Below, piece by piece: positions 52,123 to 60,834 of a stretch of 64,000 nt of DNA. Source of the DNA: Aeoliella sp052161615 (GTDB taxonomy: Bacteria; Planctomycetota; Planctomycetia; Pirellulales; Lacipirellulaceae); assembly GCF_052161615.1 (NCBI RefSeq), contig NZ_CP197417.1, positions 372,001-436,000 of the forward strand. The letters are read 5' to 3'. Made by a program: the position numbers and the translations under genes. Within the stretch, counting starts at the first letter, position 1, and each line of letters starts with the position of its first letter. The notes below the pieces were generated by a model. It saw nothing but the letters and a program-made list of their open reading frames with translations. It was not told the origin of the DNA and did no database searches.

Positions 52123-52368
52123 ATGCACGCCACAAGACTGCGAGTCTATCACGGACCGGACACCACGGGTACGGCCGAAGCCCTCGAAAACCGCCTGGGC
52201 GGCCAAGATAGCGTGACGCTGCGTGCCGAAGAAATCATCCCTCTGTTAGCCGACGCTTACAACAGCCGCCGTACTTGGCTGGGCGACTTTGCGGACGACG
52301 AGGTCACCATTTCGTCCGACCTCTACGAAGTGCTCGTAGCCTACCGGTTCTTCAACCGCCCCGCTTAG
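52123..52368 (+). CDS. Small hypothetical protein of 81 residues
   Basis: ATG at 52123 with AAGGA upstream. Sequence MHATRLRVYHGPDTTGTAEA, then a helical middle with LRAEEIIPLLADAYNSRRTW and DLYEVLVAYRFFNRPA at the end. Soluble, no signal peptide. The gene looks intact and codon use matches neighbours. No family recognised. Confidence 0.7.
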   Translation: MHATRLRVYHGPDTTGTAEALENRLGGQDSVTLRAEEIIPLLADAYNSRRTWLGDFADDEVTISSDLYEVLVAYRFFNRPA

Positions 52369-52625
52369 GTCGAACCGCGCGAGCGGTCCCAAGCTGGGTC
52401 TCGATGCGATCAAAACGATGGCGCAAGGTATTCTGGCGCAGTCGATGTGTTGGCGCAGTCTTTTCTGCTGAAGCACGCTAAACTGTTGCTGCTGAGCAAC
52501 TTGTAGCAATTGGTGAGTCTCCTTTGCCACCTGCTGGCACTAGCGTTGCGTTATAGGTTTGGCATGACCGGCCACTGCCGGAAACCCATATCCCCCCGCA
52601 ACGTTTGATCCAGGAGACCCCCGCC

Positions 52626-53285
52626 ATGACTCGTTCACTTCACCTCTGCCGTGTGGTCCTCGCCGCAGTCGCCCTGTCAGCCACCGTCGCTTTCACTGCC
52701 AGCTCGCAGGCTGCTCAGCCGCTGGTGCAAATCGGCATCGGCATGCCGGCTGTGCAGCCACCCAGCCAAGTTTTTCTACCCAAGTTCGGCTTCCAAAGTT
52801 TCAACCTTAGCGGCATCGGCGACCGCGTGACGTTCGTCGACTGCCACGGCCTCGCCGCCGAAATGGGCCTCGAGACGGGCGACATTGTCCTGCGGCTCAA
52901 CGGCATGCCGCTCAACTACCATGGAGCGTGGAACGACGCCCTCACGCATGCCATCTACGATGGTGGCGTGGTGACCCTCGCGATCCGCGACGTCAACACC
53001 GGCGCGGTGGTCCACCGGACGACTTACCTCAATGGCGGTGCCCCTATCTATGGCCCCGTCACTCCGAAGTCGGGACCAGTTGTCCAGCACTACAAGACGC
53101 AGAAGTTCGCCCACCCCGCCGCTCCCAAGTTCGTCCAGCCCATGCCGATCGGTGTCCCCGGACCTATCACGCAGAAATCGATGAACGGCAAAAAGCAAAA
53201 CAACCTTTCGGGCACCAAGGGACTGAAAGCAAACCCCCAATCGTTCCAAAAGTTCGGAAAGCTCGTTCAGAAGATTGGTGAATAA
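52626..53285 (+). CDS. Secreted protein with single PDZ-like domain
   Basis: 219 residues; AGGAG precedes the ATG at 52626. A signal peptide (VVLAAVALSATVAFTASSQA) is followed by a PDZ-like fold: GDRVTFVDCHGLAAEMGLET, GDIVLRLNGMPLNYHGAWND and GVVTLAIRDVNTG. The C-terminal third is Pro/Lys-rich with poor structure. No protease domain is present, so it may be a periplasmic adaptor. Confidence 0.8.
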   Translation: MTRSLHLCRVVLAAVALSATVAFTASSQAAQPLVQIGIGMPAVQPPSQVFLPKFGFQSFNLSGIGDRVTFVDCHGLAAEMGLETGDIVLRLNGMPLNYHGAWNDALTHAIYDGGVVTLAIRDVNTGAVVHRTTYLNGGAPIYGPVTPKSGPVVQHYKTQKFAHPAAPKFVQPMPIGVPGPITQKSMNGKKQNNLSGTKGLKANPQSFQKFGKLVQKIGE

Positions 53286-53326
53286 CCTCGCAGAGGCGAA
53301 CGACTCGCTAGCGGCGAAAAACAAAA

Positions 53327-53366
53327 AACCGGCCGGTGCTCGAAAGAGTGCCGGCCGGTTTTGTTT
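53327..53366 (+). terminator. Bidirectional terminator after the PDZ-like gene
   Basis: AACCGGCCGG and CCGGCCGGTT form a 10-bp stem with loop TGCTCGAAAGAGTG, then TTGTTTTGTG on the plus strand; on the minus strand the stem is followed by TTTTTTGTTTTT. It can serve both this gene and a minus-strand transcript from the LRR gene. Confidence 0.85.
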
Positions 53367-53440
53367 TGTGTGTGGGGTAAGCATCTTGCTTGCCATGCCT
53401 ACTATTGAATGCGGCAGGAGGGAGACTTTCGAGTCTTTGG

Positions 53441-55051
53441 TCACGCTGCCAGGGAGCAACTTTTACGAACTCCAACTATTTGACTTCGCAGGAATAGCAG
53501 GCTTGCTGCGGCCAATATCGGACCCAGGGTGCGCGGTTCGGGCACAGCATTTACGATGGTTACGGTGTTACCCGCGATGGCGTCGAAGCCATCGAACTCT
53601 TCCGGATAACGTGAGTACAAAGAAGGGTCAACCCAGATATTGTCGAGTGTGGGTATACTCAACAGCACGTTCAAGTTGCTTGGATTGATATCCGTGAAGG
53701 TTAGACCCACAATTGACAACGAAACTATCGAAGTACTCTCATTGACCAAAGTGTCGAACGAATCCTTCGATAACGCGGCGTCATCCAAGATAAGAGAAAT
53801 GATCTTGTTCGAGTCGATCAAGATAGTTTCAAGATGATCGAACGTTGCCCCCATGAGGTTTAGTTCCGCGAAACTGTTTTGGCTTAATGCCAGAAACCTC
53901 AGCTCTTGCAGTCCCGAGAACGCATGTGACTCGATGGTCGCAATGGCATTGCGATCTAACCTAAGCGTATGCAGGCTGGTCAGGCTACTAAAATCGCTTG
54001 CCTCAACGCTAGTGATTGCATTCCGGTACAACTTGAGCGATCGTAAATTGGGCAGATTGGAAAAGTCGTCCACCTCGATGCTGGAGATGGAGTTGCCATG
54101 CAAGTCGAGCTCTTGCAGACTGAGCAGACCGCTAAAGTCACCCGACTCTACGCCGGTGATATCATTGCTACTTAAGTCGAGCTTCTGAACATTGCTCAGT
54201 CCGCTAAAGTTACCCGACTCAATGTCGGAGATGCGATTTCCGCGCAGGTCGAGTTCTTGAAGACTCGGCAACCTATCAAAAGTGTTCGACTCGATGTTAG
54301 AAATCTTGTTGTAGCCAACGTCAAGAATTCGCAGACCGCCTAATCCATTAAAATCGGCAGGTTCAATGCTGGCGATGTAATTGAAGCTCAAGTCGAGGGT
54401 CTGTAAGTTATTGAGATAATCTAAGTCGCCGGATTCGATGCTAACGAAGCGATTACTTTGTAAGTTAAGAGTTTGTAAGTTGGTCATGCCCCTCAAATTG
54501 ACGGAGCCGATACTGAGAACTTCATTGTCGCTGAAAGAAAGTGCCTGAAGGTTAGTCAAACTTTCCAAGTCGCCCGCCTCGATGCTAGAGATCGGATTAC
54601 TGCTCAGACTTAGCCATTGCAGATTGGTAAGCCCACTGAAGTCGTCTGGCTCGATACTGGAAATGGAATTGCTTCCGAGGTTAAGGGATTGCAAGTTGGT
54701 CAAGCCACTGAAATCGCCGGCCTCGATACTCGATATGGAGTTGCCGTGTAAAGCAAGAAATTGCAACCCGGTTAGCCCACCGAAGTCGCCAGGTTCGATG
54801 CTGGAAATCTTGTTGGAGCTCAAATGGAGTGATTGCAAATTGGTTAGTAAGCGTGTTCCGTCTAGGTCCTCAATTCCATCGAGGATGAGAATTAAGGACC
54901 CCATCGCTTCTGCTGGGGCAGTCGGAAAACCAGCCACCTCGCCCACATCTAGCAGACCATCATTATCGTTGACAAAAGACTGAGCAGAAGCGTCGCCGAA
55001 GACCGTAGCTGCAAAAAGTGCGGCAGAGAACGCAAATAGCGGATTCTTCAT
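53441..55051 (-). CDS. Secreted leucine-rich-repeat protein, PEP-CTERM-like end
   Basis: 536 residues from ATG 55051 with a signal peptide (LFAFSAALFAATVFGDASA). Residues ~55-400 are about 15 LRR units of 24 residues, with consensus LTNLQSLNLGSNSISSIEPG-DFSG. The C-terminus VPEPRTLGPILAAASLLFLR is a PEP-CTERM-like sorting signal, though its tail (SQIVGVRKSCSLAA) is longer than normal. LRRs usually bind proteins. The gene is visibly less GC-rich than its neighbours, suggesting transfer. Confidence 0.88.
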   Translation of the reverse strand: MKNPLFAFSAALFAATVFGDASAQSFVNDNDGLLDVGEVAGFPTAPAEAMGSLILILDGIEDLDGTRLLTNLQSLHLSSNKISSIEPGDFGGLTGLQFLALHGNSISSIEAGDFSGLTNLQSLNLGSNSISSIEPDDFSGLTNLQWLSLSSNPISSIEAGDLESLTNLQALSFSDNEVLSIGSVNLRGMTNLQTLNLQSNRFVSIESGDLDYLNNLQTLDLSFNYIASIEPADFNGLGGLRILDVGYNKISNIESNTFDRLPSLQELDLRGNRISDIESGNFSGLSNVQKLDLSSNDITGVESGDFSGLLSLQELDLHGNSISSIEVDDFSNLPNLRSLKLYRNAITSVEASDFSSLTSLHTLRLDRNAIATIESHAFSGLQELRFLALSQNSFAELNLMGATFDHLETILIDSNKIISLILDDAALSKDSFDTLVNESTSIVSLSIVGLTFTDINPSNLNVLLSIPTLDNIWVDPSLYSRYPEEFDGFDAIAGNTVTIVNAVPEPRTLGPILAAASLLFLRSQIVGVRKSCSLAA

Positions 55052-55276
55052 CCGTAGTCTTTCAATCTGAGTCGGTACTTTGCCCCAAGAATCGCTACCG
55101 ACAACTGCTTTACTAGCATAGCAGATTTTTGAGCAACGCTCAAGCGTCGCGGCATCCAAGCCCTCCGGCAAACCCACGACTTCAGCGACTGGCTATACGC
55201 GTCACATGTATGGAAGGCAGATAACGACCCTAAGCTCTGCATAACTCAGCAACAGGCCAACCAAAGGATGGTCGCC

Positions 55277-55382
55277 CTACTTCCCACCCAACTCATGCAC
55301 CATCTCCACCAGCGCTCGCGCGTTCTCCGGTGGTGTCTGCTGCAGGATGCCATGTCCTAGATTGAAGATATGCCCCGGGCGG
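55277..55382 (-). pseudogene. hemE: Fragment of the 3' end of hemE
   Basis: A direct copy of the last ~35 codons of the intact gene at 57258, same orientation. Over 94 bases the two differ at three positions, all synonymous (CGA/CGG, ACA/ACG, CAT/CAC), then the last residues diverge (ELGGK here, ELSGG there), each with its own TAG. No upstream coding sequence remains. Confidence 0.85.
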
Positions 55383-55526
55383 TAATCGAAAGAGTCGCGG
55401 GCTCGAGGCGCATAGGATGTGGAAGCTCGGGCTGTTCAGAGAGGAAACTGCGGTTCGACGACATCCGATGTTATGATTTAAGCACCGGCACTTACTCGAT
55501 TCGTGAATCCCCGCGGAGATTTAACA

Positions 55527-56567
55527 GTGACGTACTCTAAGATCGCAAGGGTGAGCTTGCTGCTGTTGGTTGGCTGCTATGTATCAAGCCATTGCTCGGT
55601 GCGGGCTGAGGATAACCGGTTTGATGCGATTATCGACCAAATTTTCGACCGTCATTCGGATGACGATTCGGAGGATGAAAAGCCAGAACCGGAAGTACGC
55701 CCTTTTCCAGGCAACCTTTCCTTAGTAGTTGGTGGTGGCCAGAGAGTAGTCGGTCAAAGTCTTGCCGAGCGATTTGGGGTTTCTGCGATCGCCGCCGCTG
55801 GAAGGGAAGATAGACCGGAGGTGCCGGTGATCTGGGCATCGCCTGCGGTAGGCAAGCTGCAACGCTTACTCGCGCAGCCACTGAAAAAAGAAGGCTTCAA
55901 ATTCAAGGACACGCCATTATCGGAAGTGGCCGACTTCGTGAGAAAAGAGTATGAGATTAAGGTACTGCTGGACCTTCGATCGCTCGATGATTTGGGGCTT
56001 TCCCCAGACGATAAGCTCGATGCGAACCTAAGTGAGATATCGTTAGGGGCGGCATTGAAGACCGCGCTGCTCCAGGTCGATCTAACTTACATTCTCGCCC
56101 ACGATACGGTAGTGTTTGTTAGTGAGGAGGAAGCCTTCGACTGTCCTTTGGTCGGAATCTATCCCGTCGGCGACCTTCTCGAAGTAAAGCATGACGAAGC
56201 TGCAACTTCGAAGCCGAAGGGTTTGGCACAACACCCCGAGGACATTGCTCGCCTTAAGGAGATCATCGAGGCTACCTGCGGTGTGGATAGCTGGGGAGGC
56301 GGTGAAAGCTACATCGTTGCTATGCAGCCCAGCTTGTTGATCGTCAGGCACCGAGAACAAGTGCACGTTGAGATCCAGGATCTCCTCTCGGCGTTAAGGC
56401 TAGCCAAGCAGCATCGGTTCGCGATGCCCTTAAAGCATCTGGAGAATAAGACGCGGCCTGCGAATCGTGCCAAGCGCAAGGCGAAGCCGAAGCAACGCAG
56501 CGGAAGTATGGGTGGTGGCTCTGGTAGTTCCGGTGGGCGCGAACTCGGCGGCGGTGGTGTGTTCTAG
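55527..56567 (+). CDS. Secreted STN-domain protein (secretin N-terminus-like)
   Basis: About 346 residues. The GTG at 55527 with GGAG upstream is the likely start. A signal peptide (VSLLLLVGCYVSSHCSVRA) is followed by an acidic stretch (DRHSDDDSEDEKPEPEVRP) and an STN-like domain (FKFKDTPLSEVADFVRKEYE, IKVLLDLRSLDDLGLSPDD, ISLGAALKTALLQVDLTYIL) widely found in planctomycete periplasmic proteins. The C-terminus is Lys/Ser/Gly-rich. No secretin barrel is present. The gene lies between the two hemE 3' ends. Confidence 0.8.
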   Translation: MTYSKIARVSLLLLVGCYVSSHCSVRAEDNRFDAIIDQIFDRHSDDDSEDEKPEPEVRPFPGNLSLVVGGGQRVVGQSLAERFGVSAIAAAGREDRPEVPVIWASPAVGKLQRLLAQPLKKEGFKFKDTPLSEVADFVRKEYEIKVLLDLRSLDDLGLSPDDKLDANLSEISLGAALKTALLQVDLTYILAHDTVVFVSEEEAFDCPLVGIYPVGDLLEVKHDEAATSKPKGLAQHPEDIARLKEIIEATCGVDSWGGGESYIVAMQPSLLIVRHREQVHVEIQDLLSALRLAKQHRFAMPLKHLENKTRPANRAKRKAKPKQRSGSMGGGSGSSGGRELGGGGVF

Positions 56568-56856
56568 TCAACACGTTGAAGCGGCAAGCAGTGCTCGAAC
56601 TGCCAATGATAAGATTGCTACCGATCACGATGGTGCGTCGTTTTTTTTCGGCAGTGTCATGTAATGATCCAGGCGCAAGTCCCGCTCGCTATTCGCTCTT
56701 TGCGACTCTGCGTCTTTGCGTGAGAAAATGTTCGGCATTGGCTCACTTCAAACTTTCCGGGGGCGAGGGCGCCCCGGCTCGCGTTAGAACAGAGGCACTC
56801 GACTTCTTCACAGCTGCGGTAGAGCCTCTATCGGCATGAAAGACGTTCGCTCGTCG
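56568..56856. other. Intergenic region with a CTTTGCG-type repeat
   Basis: CTCTTTGCGACTCTGCGTCT-TTGCGTGAG occurs around 56697-56725, a phrase I have seen in intergenic DNA of planctomycetes and verrucomicrobia. No gene is supported here. Confidence 0.5.
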
Positions 56857-57207
56857 CTAAAGCCATTCGATGTCGTAGCCGACTTCGCCAAGCTCCAGTT
56901 CACCCACACGAAACCCTAGACGCGAAGTCGCGAGGGTCTTAATTGCTGCAAGCCAGTTCTCCCATTCTTCAACATCAATATTGTATGCATTAAATTGCAG
57001 GCCGCTTGGTTCTACGGACGCGTTAATGCACTTCTCGGACTCAGCGAAGGAAAACCAGTAGGGAATCCCGTCTTCGCCCTTGCCACCTCCGCCGTATCCA
57101 CACCATCCCGGCATCTCCTCGAACACGCTAGGCACGAGCGCCCAGATGCTTTCGGGAAGATCATAACGAATATTGAGATTGCGCGATTCGTAGAAGCCAG
57201 CACTCAT
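56857..57207 (-). CDS. Hypothetical orphan protein of 116 residues
   Basis: MSAGFYESRNLNIRYDLPES, WALVPSVFEEMPGWCGYGGG, IPYWFSFAESEKCINASVEP, no signal peptide. Size and shape recall small immunity or adaptor proteins, but no motif supports that. It lies in the segment bounded by the two hemE 3' ends, so it is probably part of the inserted DNA. Confidence 0.65.
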   Translation of the reverse strand: MSAGFYESRNLNIRYDLPESIWALVPSVFEEMPGWCGYGGGGKGEDGIPYWFSFAESEKCINASVEPSGLQFNAYNIDVEEWENWLAAIKTLATSRLGFRVGELELGEVGYDIEWL

Positions 57208-57257
57208 GGGTGTTACTCCGCTCGAAGAAAGCTCTACAGGTTCTCGTGAGTCGACAT

Positions 57258-59180
57258 CTACCCCCCACTCAACTCATGCACCATCTCCACCAGCGCCCGC
57301 GCGTTCTCCGGTGGCGTCTGCTGCAGGATGCCGTGTCCTAGATTGAAGATATGCCCCGGGCGGCGTTCGGCTTGGTCGAGCACGGTCTTCACGCGGTGGC
57401 GGATGGTGTCGCGGTCGGCGAGCAACACTAGCGGCTCGAGGTTGCCTTGCACGGCGCGGTCGTAGCCGATTCTTTTCCAGGCCGTGTCGAGATCGATGCG
57501 CCAGTCGACGCCGACGACGTGACCACCTGCCGCGACTTGCGATTCGAGGAGCTCGGGGTTGCCGGTGCCGAAGTGGATGACGGGGACGCCGGGCGTGAGC
57601 GATTCGATGAGCTGCTTCACGTGCGGCGCGACGAACGTGTTGTAGTCGCCCGGCCCCAGGCAGCCGACCCAGCTGTCGAACAGTTGCACCACTTGCGCGC
57701 CGGCGGCGATCTGGGCGTTGAGGTATACGGCGACCGAGCGCGCCAGCCGACCCATCAGCGCGTCCCACGCTCCGCGATCGCGGTACATGAGCGTCTTGGT
57801 GTGCAGGTAGCTCCGGCTCGCGCCTCCTTCGATGGCGTAACTTGCCAGCGTGAACGGCGCGCCGGCGAAGCCAATCAGCGGAATGGTATCTGGCAGGTCG
57901 GCGCGGGTCTGTCGTACCGTCTCAATGACGTAGTGCAGCGCGTCGGCGCTTTCGAGGTCCACCACGCGATCGATGTCCGCGGCGTCGCGTACCGGATTGT
58001 GAATCACGGGCCCGTCGCCCGGCGCGAACTCGAGGTCGAGTCCCATCGGTTCGAGGATTGGCAGGAGATCGGAGAAAATGATCGCCGCGTCGACCCCCAG
58101 GTACTCGACCGCGGTGCACATCACCTCGCTGCAAAGTTGAGGATTGCGGCACAGTTCGAGGAAGCCCATCTTCGCGCGGACCTCGCGGTACTCGGGCATG
58201 TACCGGCCCGCTTGTCGCATGAGCCACACCGGCGTGAAGTCGGTCGGCTCGCGACGGCACGCCTTCATGAACGCGCTTTGATCGTACGGCTTGGCGTCGG
58301 ATGCGGTGGGCACGGTGATGGTCGATATCTGCGCCACGCGCCGTTTTCGTTCGAGCACTCCCTCGGCGGCGTCCGCGACGCGTTGTACCAGGATGCCCAT
58401 CTTCGGCGGCGACGCTTCGTAGTCGATGGGCAGTTCAAGCTCGCGCATCGCATCGCTGCACGTGGGACCAATCGACGCAATCATCATTTGGCGCGTAGCG
58501 GCGCGAACTTCGTCGATCAATCCCAAGTCCTCCGCCATCTTCAGCACGTTGCGAACTTGATTAGCGGAAGTGAACATCGCCACGTCGAGCTCACCGGCGG
58601 CCCAACGACGAATGTTCGCTTCGAGCGGCGCGGTGTCTTCGGGAAAGTCCCACGTGTAAACCTGCAAGCGATCAACCGTCGCGCCACGCGCTTCGAGCCC
58701 CGCGATGAGGCTGGGGTTCGACGTGCCGTACTCTTGCAGGCCGATGGTGAGGTTGGCGACGGGGAGGTCGGTGTCGAGTGTGGTGAGGAGTTCGCGCCAG
58801 GTGTTGGGCTCGGGGACGCGGATCGTTGGCGTGAGGCCCAGTTCTTTGAGCACTGCGGTCGGCTTTGGTCCACGGACCACGGTGGTGGTGTCGGCCATGG
58901 CGTCGAGCAGTCGCTGGCGACCAACGTGCCGCTCGACGGCGTCGACAAAGTGCTTGGTGCCAACGCCGGTGAGCAGGATGAAGACATCGATCTGCCCGGT
59001 GATCAAGCGATTGGCAAACTCGACCGCCGCGCGATGATCGGCAAGTGGCACCTCGCGCATCGAGGCACTGGCGAACGCCTCGCCGCCGGTACGTTCGATC
59101 ATGCGTGCGATCTCTTCGTTGCGGCGACTCTCGAACGACGCCACACGCAGTCCGCGAAACGAGGGCTTGGCGTCGGTCAT
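57258..59180 (-). CDS. hemE: Fused uroporphyrinogen-III synthase / decarboxylase
   Basis: 640 residues from ATG 59180. Residues ~5-265 form a HemD-like two-lobed domain (VASFESRRNEEIARMIERTG, LLTGVGTKHFVDAVERHVGR, IASIGPTCSDAMRELELPID). After a linker (ERKRRVAQISTITVPTASDA) residues ~290-640 are HemE: PVWLMRQAGRYMPEYREVRA (signature), AAIIFSDLLPILEPMGLD, QLFDSWVGCLGPGDYN, HFGTGNPELLESQ and GHIFNLGHGILQQTPPENAR. It cyclises hydroxymethylbilane to uroporphyrinogen III and then decarboxylates it, two successive haem-pathway steps in one chain. HemD lobes are hard to judge by motif; the HemE part is clear. Confidence 0.92.
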   Translation of the reverse strand: MTDAKPSFRGLRVASFESRRNEEIARMIERTGGEAFASASMREVPLADHRAAVEFANRLITGQIDVFILLTGVGTKHFVDAVERHVGRQRLLDAMADTTTVVRGPKPTAVLKELGLTPTIRVPEPNTWRELLTTLDTDLPVANLTIGLQEYGTSNPSLIAGLEARGATVDRLQVYTWDFPEDTAPLEANIRRWAAGELDVAMFTSANQVRNVLKMAEDLGLIDEVRAATRQMMIASIGPTCSDAMRELELPIDYEASPPKMGILVQRVADAAEGVLERKRRVAQISTITVPTASDAKPYDQSAFMKACRREPTDFTPVWLMRQAGRYMPEYREVRAKMGFLELCRNPQLCSEVMCTAVEYLGVDAAIIFSDLLPILEPMGLDLEFAPGDGPVIHNPVRDAADIDRVVDLESADALHYVIETVRQTRADLPDTIPLIGFAGAPFTLASYAIEGGASRSYLHTKTLMYRDRGAWDALMGRLARSVAVYLNAQIAAGAQVVQLFDSWVGCLGPGDYNTFVAPHVKQLIESLTPGVPVIHFGTGNPELLESQVAAGGHVVGVDWRIDLDTAWKRIGYDRAVQGNLEPLVLLADRDTIRHRVKTVLDQAERRPGHIFNLGHGILQQTPPENARALVEMVHELSGG

Positions 59181-59683
59181 AGTGGATTGGTTGGCGAGAG
59201 TATTTGTTAAGCGGGGCAAGCTGCACGATCAGCTTAGTAACGATACCGAAAACGCGGTCGTGTGTTTTCCGAAATCGAAGGTCACCTCTGCGCGGATTGT
59301 GCGTGCTAGCATCATTCTAGGTGACGCGTGACCAATTCTCCACCGGCGAGAATTGTCGAGAAATCTCATAAGGCACGAGGGCGTGCGACGAAACGAGCGA
59401 CGTTTCGCGAAAGAAAGCGTCGCGTACAAAAATCGATTGAGTGGGTTGTTGACATTTCGCGTTGACTTCGCACAATAGCGATCGCGGTGGACGTCATTAC
59501 TTGATGTCACAACTTTTGAACGCGGACCTTCGTTCACCGCTCGATGCGAATGGAACACGTTACAGATGAGGTCACCGTTGCTCGCAGAGTGACGTCGACT
59601 TTTTTGCGGGACCTTCCTCCCCTTCATAAACCGCTGGAGTGTGATCTTCAGCGGTTGTGGCTTTCAGGGACTTAGTACGATCA
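59181..59683. other. Intergenic region between hemE and the folK neighbourhood
   Basis: About 500 bases. The left part should hold the hemDE promoter. A near-consensus plus-strand promoter is at 59449-59476. Downstream of it AACCGCTG/CAGCGGTT (about 59626-59653) forms a short stem. No gene is supported; a small RNA is possible but cannot be shown. Confidence 0.5.
59449..59476 (+). promoter_or_regulatory. Sigma70-like promoter
   Basis: TTGACA (59449-59454) matches the -35 consensus; CACAAT (59471-59476) after 16 bases matches four of six -10 positions. It points at the small ORF at 59684 and folK beyond. Confidence 0.5.
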
Positions 59684-59956
59684 ATGTCTGGCCGCGCTTG
59701 CGCGCAGTTGGATGGAGGTGCAGCGTTGCTTGTGTCGCTGCACTCTTTGATTTTGCTGGGGATTGGTCACGGTGTGGGCGCTGCTCGAAAGATTCTTGCA
59801 GCGTGTGTGTTTCAGGCGTGTCGCGATTATCTCCTGACTTGCTCTGCGTTCGCGCAGTCGCTCGATAAAAGGGGAGCTCGACCGATGGAACGACGTAGAC
59901 GGCAGCTGTCGTGGGCTCAGGACACCCTCCCCCATTTTTATCGCAGGGCGAAGTAG
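59684..59956 (+). CDS. Tentative small ORF with YidD-like cysteine motif
   Basis: About 90 residues. After a hydrophobic stretch (LLVSLHSLILLGIGHGVGA) comes ACRDYLLTCSAFAQSLDKRG, which recalls the CRFYPTCSEYALEAL signature of the YidD membrane-insertion factor but has one extra residue between Arg-Tyr and Thr-Cys. The C-terminus is basic. No good ribosome site is visible. Coding status is uncertain. Confidence 0.35.
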   Translation: MSGRACAQLDGGAALLVSLHSLILLGIGHGVGAARKILAACVFQACRDYLLTCSAFAQSLDKRGARPMERRRRQLSWAQDTLPHFYRRAK

Positions 59957-60009
59957 GCTAACTTCATCGCGGAGCGATAGAGGCTAAGTTGGCACACACA
60001 GGCCCTCGC

Positions 60010-60786
60010 ATGCCCCAAGCTCTGTTGGCTCTCGGTTCGAACCTGGGCGACGCTCAGGGGAACATTCAGCGAGCCTTGGCCGAGCTCAACCTGTTGCCGG
60101 GCGTATCGCTCGGCAGTTCCAGCACGGTGCACGCCACGCGCCCCATTGGCGGTCCGGCTGGTCAAGCCGAGTTTGCCAACGCCGCGGCGATCGTCGCGAC
60201 GGAACTCTCCCCCAGCGAGCTTCTCGCCACGCTTCAGTCGTTGGAGCTCGCGATGGGCCGCCAGCGATCCGAACGCTGGGCCGCTAGGGTGATCGACGTG
60301 GATCTTTTGCTCTACGACGAGCAAATCTTGCGCACCGATAAACTTCTCGTGCCGCACCCGCGGATGAGTTTCCGGCCGTTTGTGCTCAACCCTGCCGTCG
60401 AGATTGCGAGTGATTGGGTGCACCCGCAACTCAGAATAACGCTGGGCGAGCTTCATCAACGCCTGCACCACGGCGGCGATGCCGTGATGATCTACGGTGG
60501 GTCGCCCGTCGATCGGCATTGGCATGCTGCGTGGCTTTGCGAGCGATTCGCGCAACTGTCGATTGCATTGGAGTCGGAGCAAGAGACGCTGCTTGCGGTG
60601 GATACCGACGCGATCTCTGGCCAGCCGCGACTCGCGATCCAGCTGCAAACATCGGACGAAAGCCCACGTTCAGGGCTGCCGACGCTTGCGATCTCGGCCG
60701 CCGGTCGTGACGAGGTGACGTTCGACACCGAGGCCGCGGTGGTGGCCGTTTGGCCCGACCTGGGTGGCGGGGCAGGGGGCGAGTAG
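60010..60786 (+). CDS. folK: HPPK (FolK) with C-terminal extension
   Basis: 258 residues. Residues 1-145 form the pyrophosphokinase that activates hydroxymethyl-dihydropterin in folate synthesis: LLALGSNLGDAQGNIQRAL, ATRPIGGPAGQAEFANAA and the signature RWAARVIDVDLLLYDE with VPHPRM. The family is usually about 160 residues; here about 100 more follow (VDRHWHAAWLCERFAQLSIA, TLPTLAISA-like beta stretches). That extension is not known to me. The ATG at 60010 is preferred to TTG 59989. Confidence 0.9.
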   Translation: MPQALLALGSNLGDAQGNIQRALAELNLLPGVSLGSSSTVHATRPIGGPAGQAEFANAAAIVATELSPSELLATLQSLELAMGRQRSERWAARVIDVDLLLYDEQILRTDKLLVPHPRMSFRPFVLNPAVEIASDWVHPQLRITLGELHQRLHHGGDAVMIYGGSPVDRHWHAAWLCERFAQLSIALESEQETLLAVDTDAISGQPRLAIQLQTSDESPRSGLPTLAISAAGRDEVTFDTEAAVVAVWPDLGGGAGGE

Positions 60787-60834
60787 AATTGGGCACTCCG
60801 ATTCCTTACTCGTAGCACCGTCAGGCGAACGTTC

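Noticed and set aside
53441..57257. Prophage or intact integrative element
   Set aside because: No integrase, structural or replication gene is present; only the duplicated gene end and cargo-like genes remain.
57447..59210. 587-codon open frame antisense to hemE
   Set aside because: It is the shadow of a GC-rich real gene on the other strand, with His/Arg/Glu-rich meaningless sequence.
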